A stretch of DNA of 64,000 bases from Runella rosea. GTDB lineage: Bacteria > Bacteroidota > Bacteroidia > Cytophagales > Spirosomataceae. The translations under genes were made by a program, and so were the position numbers. Shown here piece by piece: positions 15,978 through 26,921 of the stretch. Under the pieces are notes generated by a model. The model was not told the origin of the DNA. It saw only the letters and a list, made by a program, of their open reading frames with translations, and did no database searches. The stretch covers positions 4,271,501-4,335,500 of the forward strand of contig NZ_CP030850.1 in assembly GCF_003325355.1 (NCBI RefSeq), written 5' to 3'. The stretch's first letter is position 1, and each line of letters opens with the position of its first letter.

Positions 15978-18900
15978 TTGGTAACCAAACAACCTCCACG
16001 TAAAAATTTCGCCCGGATTAAGCCTGTTATTGACTATCCGGACTTCCTGGATGTGCAAGTTCGTTCTTATCGTGAATTCGTTAATTTAGACACTGCGTCT
16101 GAAGAGCGTCACAAAGAAGGCTTGTATAAGGTATTTCAGGAAAACTTTCCTATTTCAGATTCCCGCGAAAACTTCGTACTTGAATTTGTCGATTATGCAC
16201 TTGATCCACCGAAGTATTCGGTAGATGAATGTATCTCTCGCGGATTAACGTATTCTGTGCCGTTGAAAGCAAAATTGCGCCTTAAGTGTAATGATGCCGA
16301 CAACGAAGATTTTGAAACCATTGAGCAGGAAGTGTTTTTGGGAGCAATCCCTTACATGACCGTCAAAGGTTCTTTTGTTATCAATGGTGCCGAGCGTGTT
16401 ATCGTTTCACAATTGCACCGTTCACCAGGCGTGTTTTTCTCAATGAGCAAACACACCAACGGAACAAAACTATATTCGGCCCGTATTATTCCATTCAAAG
16501 GCTCTTGGATTGAATTCTCAACCGACGTCAACAACGTAATGTATGCGTACATTGACCGGAAAAAGAAATTCCCAGTTACTACCCTTTTACGCGCAATTGG
16601 CTTTGGCTCTGACAAAGAAATCCTTGATTTGTTTGAACTTTCGGAAGAAATTCCAGCGACTCAGGCAAGCTTGAAAAAAGCCGTTGGCCGTCGTTTGGCG
16701 GCGCGGGTTTTGCGCACATGGACAGAAGACTTCGTAGATGAAGATACTGGTGAAGTGGTATCTATCAGCCGTAACGAGGTTTTGCTAGAGCGTGATTCTA
16801 TTGTATCAGCCGATGACTTGGACGTGATCCTTGACTCGGGTCAGAAATCTATTATTCTGCACCGTGAGGACATGAACATGGCGGATTACAATATCATCTA
16901 TAATACGCTGCAAAAAGATAGTTCTAACTCAGAAAAAGAAGCGGTTGAGCAGATTTATCGCCAATTGCGTAACGCAGAAGCACCTGACGAACAAACGGCC
17001 CGTGAAGTAATTCAAAGCCTGTTTTTCTCAGATAAGCGTTATGACTTAGGAGATGTAGGACGCTACCGGGTAAATAAAAAATTGCAATTAGATATTTCAA
17101 TGTCAACCAAGGTGTTAACTACCCAAGACATTGTGTCCATTGTAAAATACTTAATCGGCCTTATCAACGCCAAAGCCGTAGTGGATGATATTGACCACTT
17201 GTCGAACCGCCGTGTTCGTACCGTGGGAGAGCAGCTATGGGCCCAGTTTGGGGTAGGTTTGGCGCGTATGTCTCGTACCATCAAAGAGCGTATGAACGTT
17301 CGGGATAACGAGGACTTTAAACCGATTGATTTGATTAATGCCCGTACATTATCGTCGGTTATTAACTCATTCTTTGGTACAAACCAGTTGTCGCAGTTCA
17401 TGGACCAGACCAACCCTCTGGCAGAAATTACGCACAAGCGTCGTATGTCTGCACTAGGGCCAGGTGGTTTGAGCCGCGAACGCGCTGGTTTTGAGGTTCG
17501 TGACGTTCACTATACGCACTACGGACGTCTTTGTACGATTGAAACGCCCGAAGGTCCAAACATCGGATTGATTTCTTCCCTTTGCGTGTATGCCAAAACA
17601 AACAGCATGGGCTTTATCGAAACGCCTTACCGCGTGATTGATAATGGTAAATTGACCAATGAACTGGTTTATCTGACGGCCGAAGAAGAAGATTCACGTT
17701 ATATCGCGCAAGCCAATGCGTTTGTTGATGATAAAGGGAACTTCCTGATTGATAAAATCAAGACGCGTTTTGAAGGTGACTTCCCAATGGTGGATCCTTC
17801 GCAGGCGTCGTTGATGGATATTGCCGCCAACCAGATTGTATCGGTAGCCGCTTCTATGATTCCATTCTTGGAACACGATGATGCTAACCGTGCTTTGATG
17901 GGCTCAAACATGCAACGTCAGGCAGTGCCGCTTCTCCGTCCTCAGGCACCTATCGTAGGTACTGGTTTGGAAGGACGCGTTGCCCGTGATTCGCGTGCAT
18001 TGGTTGTAGCGACTGGAAATGGAGTGATTGAGTTTGTGGACGCCACCAAAATTGTTGTTCGCTACGAGCGCACCCATGAAGAACGCCTTGTAAGTTTTGA
18101 CAGTGATGTTGTTACTTACAACTTGGTTAAATTCCGTCGTACCAACCAAGATACTTGTATCAACCTTCGTCCAATGGTGCTGAAAGGCCAAAAAGTGGAA
18201 AAAGGTGATATTTTGAGCGAAGGGTACGCAACTGAAGCTGGAGAATTGGCTTTGGGACGTAACTTACTTGTAGCCTTCATGCCTTGGCAAGGATACAACT
18301 TTGAGGATGCTATCGTAATCTCAGAAAGAGTTGTTCGTGATGATATCTTTACTTCAATCCACATCGAAGAATTTGATTTGGAAGTACGGGATACCAAACG
18401 CGGAGAAGAAGAATTGACGGCTGAAATTCCGAACGTAAGTGAGGAAGCGGTTAAGAATCTTGACGAAAACGGTATTGTTCGTATCGGAACAGAAGTAAAA
18501 GAAGGAGATATTTTGATTGGTAAGATTACTCCTAAAGGAGAGTCAGACCCAACGCCAGAAGAGAAACTGTTGCGTGCCATCTTTGGTGACAAAGCGGGTG
18601 ACGTGAAAGATGCTTCTCGTAAAGCACCTCCATCGATGAAAGGTGTGGTCGTTGATACCAAGCTTTTCTCTCGCCCAGGCCGTGATGAGCGCGTTAAGCA
18701 GAAGGATGAGTTGAAAGTGTTAATGAAAGCGTACAGCCGCGATTTGACCAAACTTCGTGAAGTCATCATTGATAAAATGGTGGAACTTCTCGATGGTAAA
18801 ACAAGTGCGGGAGTAAAACATAAATTCGGCGAAGATATCATCAGTAAAGGGGTGAAATTCAGCCGTGTTAACATCATCAATAACGTATTCCCTGACAAAA

Positions 18901-19835
18901 ACCCTTACCGGGATGAGGCAGGTTATGTCGTTGCGGAAGAAGTAAACTTGTTGGGCGATTTAATTATCGAAGGTTGGACAGAAGATCCTACAACCAACAA
19001 GATGTTGTTTGAAATGGTGAAAAACTATCAAAAACGTCGCAACGAAATTGCTGGACGCTTCAAGCGCGACCGCTTTACGTTGGAAGTTGGAGATGAACTC
19101 CCTGCGGGTATCGTGAAGTTGGCCAAAGTATATATCGCCAAGAAGCGTAAGCTGAAAGTGGGTGATAAAATGGCTGGTCGTCACGGAAACAAAGGGGTTG
19201 TGGCAAAAATCGTTCGCGATGAAGATATGCCTTTCCTTGCTGATGGAACACCGATGGATATCGTGTTGAACCCACTGGGGGTACCTTCACGTATGAACAT
19301 TGGTCAGATTTATGAGACCATTTTGGCTTGGGCCGGCAGAAGATTGGGCCGCAAATATGCAACGCCTATTTTCGACGGAGCTACTGAGGATCAAGTTGTT
19401 GCTGAATTGAACGAAGCTGGAATTCCTGAATTCGGACGTACACCACTTTATGATGGTCAATCAGGAGATATGTTTGACCAAAACGTAACAGTAGGTATCA
19501 TGTACATGCTGAAATTAGGTCACTTAGTGGATGATAAAATGCACGCCCGTTCGATTGGACCATACTCCCTCATTACGCAGCAACCATTGGGTGGTAAAGC
19601 CCAGTTTGGAGGACAGCGTTTTGGAGAAATGGAAGTGTGGGCACTCGAAGCATTTGGAGCGTCGCACATTCTGCAAGAGATTTTGACCGTGAAATCGGAT
19701 GACGTTATCGGACGAGCAAAAGCGTACGAAGCGATTGTGAAAGGTGAAAACCTTCCGAAACCAAATATTCCTGAATCATTCAACGTATTGATTCACGAGT
19801 TACGAGGTCTCGCTCTCGAAATCACAATGGATTAA
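15978..19835 (+). CDS. rpoB: DNA-directed RNA polymerase subunit beta
   Basis: 1285 residues. The start must be the TTG at 15978: an in-frame stop lies 37 nt upstream, no ATG lies between, and the predicted N-terminus ([20 protein letters not shown], then PDFLDVQ) matches the family. The rifampicin pocket is wild-type in appearance ([20 protein letters not shown], then ALGPGG), so sensitivity is expected. Catalytic-core motifs are present: [24 protein letters not shown] and [18 protein letters not shown]. It forms the catalytic core with beta'. rpoC follows after 75 nt containing a strong hairpin. Confidence 0.98.
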   Translation: MVTKQPPRKNFARIKPVIDYPDFLDVQVRSYREFVNLDTASEERHKEGLYKVFQENFPISDSRENFVLEFVDYALDPPKYSVDECISRGLTYSVPLKAKLRLKCNDADNEDFETIEQEVFLGAIPYMTVKGSFVINGAERVIVSQLHRSPGVFFSMSKHTNGTKLYSARIIPFKGSWIEFSTDVNNVMYAYIDRKKKFPVTTLLRAIGFGSDKEILDLFELSEEIPATQASLKKAVGRRLAARVLRTWTEDFVDEDTGEVVSISRNEVLLERDSIVSADDLDVILDSGQKSIILHREDMNMADYNIIYNTLQKDSSNSEKEAVEQIYRQLRNAEAPDEQTAREVIQSLFFSDKRYDLGDVGRYRVNKKLQLDISMSTKVLTTQDIVSIVKYLIGLINAKAVVDDIDHLSNRRVRTVGEQLWAQFGVGLARMSRTIKERMNVRDNEDFKPIDLINARTLSSVINSFFGTNQLSQFMDQTNPLAEITHKRRMSALGPGGLSRERAGFEVRDVHYTHYGRLCTIETPEGPNIGLISSLCVYAKTNSMGFIETPYRVIDNGKLTNELVYLTAEEEDSRYIAQANAFVDDKGNFLIDKIKTRFEGDFPMVDPSQASLMDIAANQIVSVAASMIPFLEHDDANRALMGSNMQRQAVPLLRPQAPIVGTGLEGRVARDSRALVVATGNGVIEFVDATKIVVRYERTHEERLVSFDSDVVTYNLVKFRRTNQDTCINLRPMVLKGQKVEKGDILSEGYATEAGELALGRNLLVAFMPWQGYNFEDAIVISERVVRDDIFTSIHIEEFDLEVRDTKRGEEELTAEIPNVSEEAVKNLDENGIVRIGTEVKEGDILIGKITPKGESDPTPEEKLLRAIFGDKAGDVKDASRKAPPSMKGVVVDTKLFSRPGRDERVKQKDELKVLMKAYSRDLTKLREVIIDKMVELLDGKTSAGVKHKFGEDIISKGVKFSRVNIINNVFPDKNPYRDEAGYVVAEEVNLLGDLIIEGWTEDPTTNKMLFEMVKNYQKRRNEIAGRFKRDRFTLEVGDELPAGIVKLAKVYIAKKRKLKVGDKMAGRHGNKGVVAKIVRDEDMPFLADGTPMDIVLNPLGVPSRMNIGQIYETILAWAGRRLGRKYATPIFDGATEDQVVAELNEAGIPEFGRTPLYDGQSGDMFDQNVTVGIMYMLKLGHLVDDKMHARSIGPYSLITQQPLGGKAQFGGQRFGEMEVWALEAFGASHILQEILTVKSDDVIGRAKAYEAIVKGENLPKPNIPESFNVLIHELRGLALEITMD

Positions 19836-19840
19836 TTCTC

Positions 19841-19873
19841 ATTGCCTTACAACGTTTTGTGTTGTAAGGCAAT
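19841..19873 (+). terminator. Strong hairpin in the rpoB-rpoC spacer
   Basis: ATTGCCTTACAAC (19841-19853) pairs perfectly with GTTGTAAGGCAAT (19861-19873) across a 7-nt loop. It begins 5 nt after the rpoB stop. It is followed by GCTTTCAAAAATCATTTT, not a clean T-run, so it may act as an RNA-processing or stability element as well as a weak terminator. Confidence 0.6.
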
Positions 19874-19910
19874 GCTTTCAAAAATCATTTTCACAAAAAC
19901 AATATCCGAA

Positions 19911-22900
19911 ATGTCATTCAAGAAAAACAAGAAAATCAATAGTGACTTTTCGCGGATTACCATCAGCTTGGCGTCGCCAGAGTCTATCTTGGAGAGCTCT
20001 TATGGCGAGGTAACCCAGCCGGAGACAATCAATTATCGGACTTATAAACCTGAAATGGGCGGACTTTTTTGCGAGCGCATCTTCGGACCGGTAAAAGACT
20101 GGGAATGTCACTGTGGTAAATATAAGCGCATTCGTTACAAGGGTATTATTTGCGACCGTTGCGGAGTTGAAGTAACGGAGAAAAAAGTACGCCGCGAACG
20201 GATGGGACACATCGAGTTGGTTGTGCCCGTAGCTCATATCTGGTATTTCCGTAGCTTGCCAAACAAAATCGGTTATCTCTTGGGCCTTTCTACCAAGAAA
20301 TTGGACCAAATCATTTATTACGAGCGTTATGTAGTTGTTCAGCCGGGTATCAAAGCGGAAGACGGAGTCAATAAAATGGACTTCCTGACCGAAGACGAAT
20401 ACTTGGACATCGTGGATAAACTGCCGCGCGAAAACCAAATGTTGCCTGACACTGACCCCAACAAATTCATCGCTAAGATGGGTGCCGACGGGTTGGAAAT
20501 GTTATTGTCACGCACACAATTGGACGAATTGTCTTATGAACTGCGCCACAATGCAGCCAATGATACCTCACAACAGCGTAAAGCGGAAGCGCTGAAACGT
20601 CTGAAAGTAGTGGAAGCCCTCCGTGATGCCAACACCCGTATCGAAAACCGCCCTGAGTGGATGGTGATTCGTATGGTGCCCGTGATTCCACCGGAATTGC
20701 GTCCATTGGTGCCATTGGATGGTGGACGTTTTGCTACTTCTGACTTAAATGACCTGTATCGTCGCGTAATCATTCGTAACAACCGATTGAAGCGTTTGAT
20801 CGAAATCAAAGCTCCTGAGGTGATTTTGCGTAACGAAAAACGGATGTTGCAAGAAGCGGTTGACTCTTTGTTTGACAACAGCCGTAAAGTAAACGCCGTT
20901 CGTTCCGAAGGAAACCGTGCTTTGAAATCTCTTTCCGATATGTTGAAAGGAAAGCAGGGCCGTTTCCGTCAAAACTTATTGGGTAAACGTGTTGACTATT
21001 CTGGTCGTTCGGTAATTGTAGTAGGCCCTGAACTCAAATTGCATGAGTGCGGACTTCCTAAAGATATGGCGGCTGAGTTATTCAAACCGTTTATTATCCG
21101 TAAACTAATCGAACGCGGAATCGTAAAAACGGTTAAGTCTGCGAAGAAAATCGTTGACCGTAAAGACCCTGTGGTTTGGGATATTTTGGAAAACGTGTTG
21201 AAAGGACACCCCGTGTTGCTCAACCGTGCTCCAACGCTTCACCGTTTGGGTATTCAGGCGTTCCAACCTAAGTTGATTGAAGGAAAAGCCATTCAGCTGC
21301 ACCCACTCGTGTGTACGGCGTTCAACGCTGACTTTGACGGTGACCAAATGGCGGTTCACGTACCACTAGGACAAGAAGCTGTGTTGGAGGCATCTATGTT
21401 GATGCTTTCGTCACACAACATCTTGAACCCAGCCAACGGTGCACCAATTACGGTACCTTCACAAGACATGGTTTTGGGCTTGTATTACGTAACTAAAGGA
21501 CGCAAATCAACACCAGAGATTCCAATCATTGGAGAGGGTGGTATATTTTACGGGGCAGACGAAGTCATCATTGCCATCAACGAAGGCAAATTGTCGAAAC
21601 ATGCTCATATCAAATGCCGCGTAACGGTTCGTAACGAGGATGGTACATTGGAGAAGAAATTGATTGATACCGTAGCGGGTCGAATCCTTTTCAACCAGTT
21701 TGTTCCTGAATCAGTAGGATACATCAATGAATTGTTGACAAAGAAAAAATTGCAGCAAATCATCGGTCACGTATTCAAAATTGCGGGTAATGCGCGTTGT
21801 GCTCAGTTCTTGGATGAAATCAAGCACTTAGGCTTCCAGACGGCATTTAAAGGTGGGTTGTCGATCGGTTTGGGTGATATCAAGATCCCTGATGAAAAAT
21901 GGCAGCTTATCGATGGAGCCAAAGGTGAAGTTCAGGGTGTGATGGACAACTTCATGATGGGTCTGATCACGGAAAACGAGCGTTATAACCAAATCATTGA
22001 CGTTTGGACGCGTACCAACACCAAGTTGGCTAATACGCTTCTGACGCAATTGGAAAATGACCAGCAAGGATTCAACTCAGTATATATGATGATGCACTCG
22101 GGAGCCCGTGGTTCTCGCGAGCAGGTACGTCAGTTGGGTGGTATGCGCGGTCTGATGGCTAAGCCTCAGAAAAACCTGGCGGGTGGCGTAGGAGAGATCA
22201 TTGAAAACCCGATTCTGTCAAACTTTAAAGAAGGTCTTGACGTATTGGAGTACTTCATCTCTACCCACGGTGCACGTAAAGGTTTGGCGGATACCGCGTT
22301 GAAAACGGCCGATGCAGGTTACCTGACCCGTCGTTTGCACGATGTGGCCCAGGATGTAGTCGTAAACGAAGAAGATTGTGGTACCCTGCGCGGTATTGAA
22401 ATCTCGGCGTTGAAAGACAACGAAGACATCGTTGAGCCATTGGCAGAACGTATCTTAGGTCGTGTATCGGTTCACGATATTTTAGATCCGCTTACTGGTG
22501 AGCTAATCATTGCTTCAGGAAGCGAAATCACGGAAGAAATTGCGTCTCGCATCGACGAAACCAGCATTGAAGCCGTTGAGATTCGTTCGGTATTGACCTG
22601 CGAAACCCGCAATGGGGTTTGCTCGAAATGCTACGGACGTAACTTGGCGTCGGGACGTATGGCCGAAAACGGAGAAGCTGTTGGGGTAATTGCCTCACAG
22701 TCAATCGGAGAACCAGGTACACAGCTGACCCTTCGTACATTCCACGTGGGTGGGGTTGCGCAAAACATTGCGCAAGAAGCCTCCATCAAAACCAAGTTTG
22801 ACGGTAAAGTGGAATTTGAAGATATGCGTACGGTAGATTCGACCGATAACGAAGGAAACCCTGCTACCATCGTGATGGGACGTTCGGGTGAAATTCGTAT

Positions 22901-24242
22901 CATCAGCGAAGCCAACGGACAAGTACTGATTGCAAACAACGTACCTTATGGGGCTACATTGTTGGTAAAAGAAGGACAAAAAGTAACCAAAGGACAAGAA
23001 CTTTGTAACTGGGATCCGTACAACGCCGTTATCTTATCAGAATTTAACGGGGTAATCGAATACGAAGCGATTGAAGAAGGTATTACGTTCCGCGAAGAAA
23101 TCGACGAGCAGTCGGGCTTCCAAGAAATGGTAATCATCGAAAGCCGCGACCGTACCAAAAACCCAGGTATTCTGGTAAAAGGAAAAAGTCCGCTTTTGAC
23201 TGACATCGAAGAGAAAATCTATAACTTACCTGTGGGTGCTCGCCTGGTAATCAAAGATGGTGCCGTGGTGAGAACAGGACAGCCGTTGGCGAAAATTCCT
23301 CGTACGTTGGGTAAAACCCGCGATATTACGGGAGGTTTGCCACGTGTTACGGAATTGTTCGAAGCACGTAACCCGTCTAACCCTGCGGTAGTATCTGAAA
23401 TCGACGGTGTGGTTATTTACGGTATCATCAAACGCGGTAACCGTGAAATCAACATCGAGTCGAAAGACGGTACTCGTAAAAAATACCTTGTGCCATTGTC
23501 GAAACACATTCTGGTACAGGACGGTGACTACGTAAAAGCTGGTGAGCCGCTTTCTGACGGAGCTATCACGCCAAGTGATATTCTTTCCATCAAAGGACCA
23601 ACCGCCGTACAGGAGTACCTCGTAAATGAAATCCAAGAGGTTTACCGCTTACAAGGGGTGAAAATCAACGATAAGCACATTGAGTGTATCGTACGCCAGA
23701 TGATGCAGAAAGTTGAAATTATGGATCCAGGTGATACCAACTTCCTCGAAATGCAGGCCGTTGATAAGTGGACATTCCGCGAAGAAAACGACCGTGTACT
23801 CGACATGAAAGTGGTAGAAGATGCTGGTGATTCAGAATCCCTCAAACCGGGTATGTTGATTTCTGCACGTCGTTTGCGTGACGAAAACTCAACGCTTAAG
23901 CGCCGTGATCAACGTTTGGTGACTGCCCGTGATGCTAAACCTGCGGTTGCTCAGCCAACCCTGATGGGTATTACGCAAGCGTCGTTGGGTACTGAAAGCT
24001 TTATCTCTGCGGCGTCGTTCCAGGAAACGACCAAAGTATTGAGCGAAGCGGCTGTACGCGGAAAACGCGATACCCTCGAAGGCTTGAAGGAAAACGTGAT
24101 CGTAGGTCACTTGATTCCTGCCGGTACAGGTGCCCGTCGTTACCAAAAACTCATCATTGGTTCGAAAGAAGACCTCGAAACGGTGACAGAGTCACGCGAG
24201 CGCAACAGCTCTCGTCGTGGCAAACGTGAATTGGCGAATTAA
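19911..24242 (+). CDS. rpoC: DNA-directed RNA polymerase subunit beta'
   Basis: 1443 residues from the ATG at 19911; this start gives the family's usual [20 protein letters not shown], while a longer frame from 19842 would translate through the intergenic hairpin. Visible motifs are the N-terminal zinc ribbon (ECHCGKYKR ... CDRCGVEV), the clamp and rudder region, the absolutely conserved [12 protein letters not shown] that holds the catalytic magnesium, the trigger-loop region ([18 protein letters not shown]) and the second zinc site ([16 protein letters not shown]). The C-terminus ends in a basic tail ([11 protein letters not shown]). It is the last gene of the operon. Confidence 0.98.
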   Translation: MSFKKNKKINSDFSRITISLASPESILESSYGEVTQPETINYRTYKPEMGGLFCERIFGPVKDWECHCGKYKRIRYKGIICDRCGVEVTEKKVRRERMGHIELVVPVAHIWYFRSLPNKIGYLLGLSTKKLDQIIYYERYVVVQPGIKAEDGVNKMDFLTEDEYLDIVDKLPRENQMLPDTDPNKFIAKMGADGLEMLLSRTQLDELSYELRHNAANDTSQQRKAEALKRLKVVEALRDANTRIENRPEWMVIRMVPVIPPELRPLVPLDGGRFATSDLNDLYRRVIIRNNRLKRLIEIKAPEVILRNEKRMLQEAVDSLFDNSRKVNAVRSEGNRALKSLSDMLKGKQGRFRQNLLGKRVDYSGRSVIVVGPELKLHECGLPKDMAAELFKPFIIRKLIERGIVKTVKSAKKIVDRKDPVVWDILENVLKGHPVLLNRAPTLHRLGIQAFQPKLIEGKAIQLHPLVCTAFNADFDGDQMAVHVPLGQEAVLEASMLMLSSHNILNPANGAPITVPSQDMVLGLYYVTKGRKSTPEIPIIGEGGIFYGADEVIIAINEGKLSKHAHIKCRVTVRNEDGTLEKKLIDTVAGRILFNQFVPESVGYINELLTKKKLQQIIGHVFKIAGNARCAQFLDEIKHLGFQTAFKGGLSIGLGDIKIPDEKWQLIDGAKGEVQGVMDNFMMGLITENERYNQIIDVWTRTNTKLANTLLTQLENDQQGFNSVYMMMHSGARGSREQVRQLGGMRGLMAKPQKNLAGGVGEIIENPILSNFKEGLDVLEYFISTHGARKGLADTALKTADAGYLTRRLHDVAQDVVVNEEDCGTLRGIEISALKDNEDIVEPLAERILGRVSVHDILDPLTGELIIASGSEITEEIASRIDETSIEAVEIRSVLTCETRNGVCSKCYGRNLASGRMAENGEAVGVIASQSIGEPGTQLTLRTFHVGGVAQNIAQEASIKTKFDGKVEFEDMRTVDSTDNEGNPATIVMGRSGEIRIISEANGQVLIANNVPYGATLLVKEGQKVTKGQELCNWDPYNAVILSEFNGVIEYEAIEEGITFREEIDEQSGFQEMVIIESRDRTKNPGILVKGKSPLLTDIEEKIYNLPVGARLVIKDGAVVRTGQPLAKIPRTLGKTRDITGGLPRVTELFEARNPSNPAVVSEIDGVVIYGIIKRGNREINIESKDGTRKKYLVPLSKHILVQDGDYVKAGEPLSDGAITPSDILSIKGPTAVQEYLVNEIQEVYRLQGVKINDKHIECIVRQMMQKVEIMDPGDTNFLEMQAVDKWTFREENDRVLDMKVVEDAGDSESLKPGMLISARRLRDENSTLKRRDQRLVTARDAKPAVAQPTLMGITQASLGTESFISAASFQETTKVLSEAAVRGKRDTLEGLKENVIVGHLIPAGTGARRYQKLIIGSKEDLETVTESRERNSSRRGKRELAN

Positions 24243-24269
24243 TAGGTTTCCAATTAGTTTATATAGTAA

Positions 24270-24300
24270 AACGCCCCGACTTAGGTTGGGGCGTTTTTTT
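24270..24300 (+). terminator. Terminator of the rpoBC operon
   Basis: AACGCCCCGAC pairs with GTTGGGGCGTT (one G-U pair) across TTAG, followed by seven T's. Confidence 0.92.
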
Positions 24301-24372
24301 GCTTTTGATGGGAGAATACTTTTTTCCAATTCCAGCCGTTTTTTAGTTCCTTTGTTTTTCAAACGATTTATT

Positions 24373-26688
24373 ATGAGCATGAAAAAACTAATTTTCTTCT
24401 TTACACTTTGCACCTTACGCTTTACACTTCTTCAAGCCCAAGAAAATACCTATAATTTGATTCCCTTTCCTGCACAATTCAATGGAGGTGAGGGTACATT
24501 TGTATTAAATGCGCAAACTAAAATTATTGTTACGGCCAAGGATGCACCATTAAAACCCATTGCCCAAAGTTTGGTAACGACGTTGAAAACGGCTTCAAAA
24601 TTACCTTTAGCCGTTGCCGCAACAGCTACACCAACGGCCAAAAACATAATTTATATTCGTCTAAATAAAGCATTAGGACTTGGTACAGAAGGCTATAAGT
24701 TAAGTGTAAGCGCTGACCGGGTAATGCTAGATGCAGGAACACCACAAGGTGCTTTCTACGGGTTGCAAACCATTCTGCAACTATTACCGACGTCTGTTTT
24801 TAGTCCCGTACCTGTCGAAAATGTTTCATGGTCGATGCCTGTTTGTCAAATTCAGGACAAACCCCGTTTTGGTCATCGTGGCCTCATGCTGGATGTCAGT
24901 CGGCATTTTATGCCCGTTTCGTTTATAAAAAAATACATTGATTTGTTGGCCTTGCACAAAATGAACATTTTTCATTGGCATTTAACCGATGATCAAGGCT
25001 GGCGCATTGAGATAAAGAAATATCCAAAACTGACTCAAGTCGGCTCAAAGCGAAAAGAAACGCTCATGGGTCAGTATTCAGAAAACTATCCTCAAAAGTT
25101 TGATGGAAAGGAGAATGGCGGTTTTTATACCCAAGCCGAAATCAAAGAGGTAGTAAAGTATGCCCAATCAAAATACGTAACCATTATTCCTGAAATTGAA
25201 TTGCCCGGACACTCTTCGGCGGCATTGGCGGCCTACCCTGAGTTGGGTTGTGAGCCTTCAAAAAAATACGAAGTGGCCACCAAATGGGGCGTAATGAACG
25301 ACGTTTATTGTCCCAACGAGAAAACTTTCACGTTTTTGCAGGATGTGTTGACAGAAGTATTTACCTTGTTTCCAGGGAAATATGTTCATATTGGAGGAGA
25401 TGAAGCCCCCAAAGATGCTTGGAAGCAGAGCGCTTTTTGTCAAGATTTAATTAAAAAATTGAATCTCAAAGATGAACATGAACTGCAAAGCTATTTCATC
25501 AAGCGTATCGAAAAGTTTGTTAACTCCAAAGGGCGAGCCATTATCGGCTGGGATGAGATTTTGGAAGGTGGCGTAGCGCCCAATGCCACGGTGATGAGCT
25601 GGCGCGGTACCCAAGGGGGCATTGAAGCCGCCAAGCAAAAGCATAACGTCATCATGACTCCCAATACTTATTACTACCTAGACTATTATCAGGCCAATCC
25701 TGCCAAAGAACCTTTGGCTATCGGTGGGTATTTACCCATTGAAAAAGTATATGAGTATGATCCAGGGGCAGGTTTTTCTCCGGAAGAACAAAAATACATT
25801 TTGGGAGTTCAGGGCAATGTTTGGACCGAATATATGCCTAGCCCTGCACAGGTAGAATACATGACGTTCCCACGCGCCACGGCCATTGCCGAAGTGGCTT
25901 GGGTGCCTTCGGGCGGAAAGAATTTTGAAGATTTTGCCACGCGCCTGAAAGAACATTTAAAACGATTAGATTACCTGAAAGTCAATTATTCAAAACGAAT
26001 TCTGGACGTGCGGGCCGTGACGCAGTTTAATAACCAAGGACAATTGCAGGTTCGGTTGGAAAAACTGGACTCCGACAGCAAAATATATTATACCACTGAT
26101 GGCAAAGAACCATCGACTAGCTCGACCGAATATTTAATGCCCATTACGTTGGATAAAATCACCACGATAAAGGCCATCACAACGGCGGGAGCAAAGTTTG
26201 AAGAAAAGTTTTTCATTCATCGTGCCAAAGGAAAACCCTATACCTACGCCAATGCACCGGCCGAAGGCGTGGATACCGACAAAAAGAAATTGACCGATGG
26301 ACAAGTCGCGCAAAGCCCTCGAAACAGCGCCGAATGGGTGCGTCTGTCGGGCAAAGATTTTGAAATTACGATTGATTTAGGAGATGTAAAACCTGTTACC
26401 AAGGTCTCTGCCAATTTTCTCAAAGTGATTATGAACAATGTATTTCCACCTACGTCGGTCGAAATTGGCCTTTCGCGCGATGGTGAAAGCTTTAAAGATG
26501 CATTGGCTCAGCCTGTAAAGTACGCACTGGAGGGCCCGTGGGAGATTATGCCAGTAGTGGCAGATTTTAAAACGGCCCGTGCCCGTTATATTCGAATTCG
26601 CGCAAAAAACGCTGGTCCAGCTCCCGAAGGACATCCCGCTGCAGGACGCCCTACTACGATTGCAATGGATGAAGTAGTGGTAGATTAA
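24373..26688 (+). CDS. Beta-N-acetylhexosaminidase, GH20 family
   Basis: 771 residues from the ATG at 24373 (another ATG is 6 nt later); an open frame from 24217 overlaps the rpoC end and terminator and is not used. After a signal peptide (MKKLIFFFTLCTLRFTLLQA) comes a GH20b domain, then the catalytic barrel with FHWHLTDDQGWRIEIKKYP and the catalytic pair Asp343-Glu344 in HIGGDEAPKDAW. The C-terminal part has a short beta domain (KIYYTTDGKEPSTSSTEY) and a probable F5/8-like carbohydrate-binding region. It removes terminal GlcNAc/GalNAc from glycans, probably in the periplasm or on the surface. It is transcribed alone. Confidence 0.92.
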   Translation: MSMKKLIFFFTLCTLRFTLLQAQENTYNLIPFPAQFNGGEGTFVLNAQTKIIVTAKDAPLKPIAQSLVTTLKTASKLPLAVAATATPTAKNIIYIRLNKALGLGTEGYKLSVSADRVMLDAGTPQGAFYGLQTILQLLPTSVFSPVPVENVSWSMPVCQIQDKPRFGHRGLMLDVSRHFMPVSFIKKYIDLLALHKMNIFHWHLTDDQGWRIEIKKYPKLTQVGSKRKETLMGQYSENYPQKFDGKENGGFYTQAEIKEVVKYAQSKYVTIIPEIELPGHSSAALAAYPELGCEPSKKYEVATKWGVMNDVYCPNEKTFTFLQDVLTEVFTLFPGKYVHIGGDEAPKDAWKQSAFCQDLIKKLNLKDEHELQSYFIKRIEKFVNSKGRAIIGWDEILEGGVAPNATVMSWRGTQGGIEAAKQKHNVIMTPNTYYYLDYYQANPAKEPLAIGGYLPIEKVYEYDPGAGFSPEEQKYILGVQGNVWTEYMPSPAQVEYMTFPRATAIAEVAWVPSGGKNFEDFATRLKEHLKRLDYLKVNYSKRILDVRAVTQFNNQGQLQVRLEKLDSDSKIYYTTDGKEPSTSSTEYLMPITLDKITTIKAITTAGAKFEEKFFIHRAKGKPYTYANAPAEGVDTDKKKLTDGQVAQSPRNSAEWVRLSGKDFEITIDLGDVKPVTKVSANFLKVIMNNVFPPTSVEIGLSRDGESFKDALAQPVKYALEGPWEIMPVVADFKTARARYIRIRAKNAGPAPEGHPAAGRPTTIAMDEVVVD

Positions 26689-26707
26689 CTTTTTTAAAAG
26701 ATACACC

Positions 26708-26733
26708 AAAAGCACTGCTTCGGCGGTGCTTTT
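26708..26733 (+). terminator. Terminator of the GH20 gene
   Basis: An 11-bp stem (AAAAGCACTGC with GCGGTGCTTTT, one G-U) is closed by a TTCG tetraloop, with T-rich sequence in and after the right arm. Confidence 0.8.
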
Positions 26734-26819
26734 GCATTTTTAATACCTGTATTCTTCCCGTTTACGCCGTTTTTAAGGCACTTCATCCCAATTTTATCTT
26801 ATTTTTTTGAACAATGAAG

Positions 26820-26827
26820 TAGGTTTG
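26820..26827 (+). promoter_or_regulatory. -7 promoter element upstream of the TonB receptor
   Basis: TAGGTTTG matches TAnnTTTG. No TTTG lies at the proper distance upstream. The leader to the ATG would be about 90 nt. Confidence 0.35.
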
Positions 26828-26921
26828 CAACGTTTCTATATCAGAAAAGTACAAACATATAGATAGGGGAACCCTCCTCGCAGGTTGTCATTTAAAAACA
26901 ATCAATAACCCATCATCAGCT

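Noticed and set aside
18116-18898. A 260-codon minus-strand open frame inside rpoB
   Set aside because: It is a shadow of a highly conserved gene, rich in Ser/Thr as expected from antisense of acidic and basic codons, with no recognisable motif.
24217-24372. An upstream extension of the GH20 gene overlapping rpoC
   Set aside because: It would run through the rpoC terminator and place the clear signal peptide 52 residues inside the protein.
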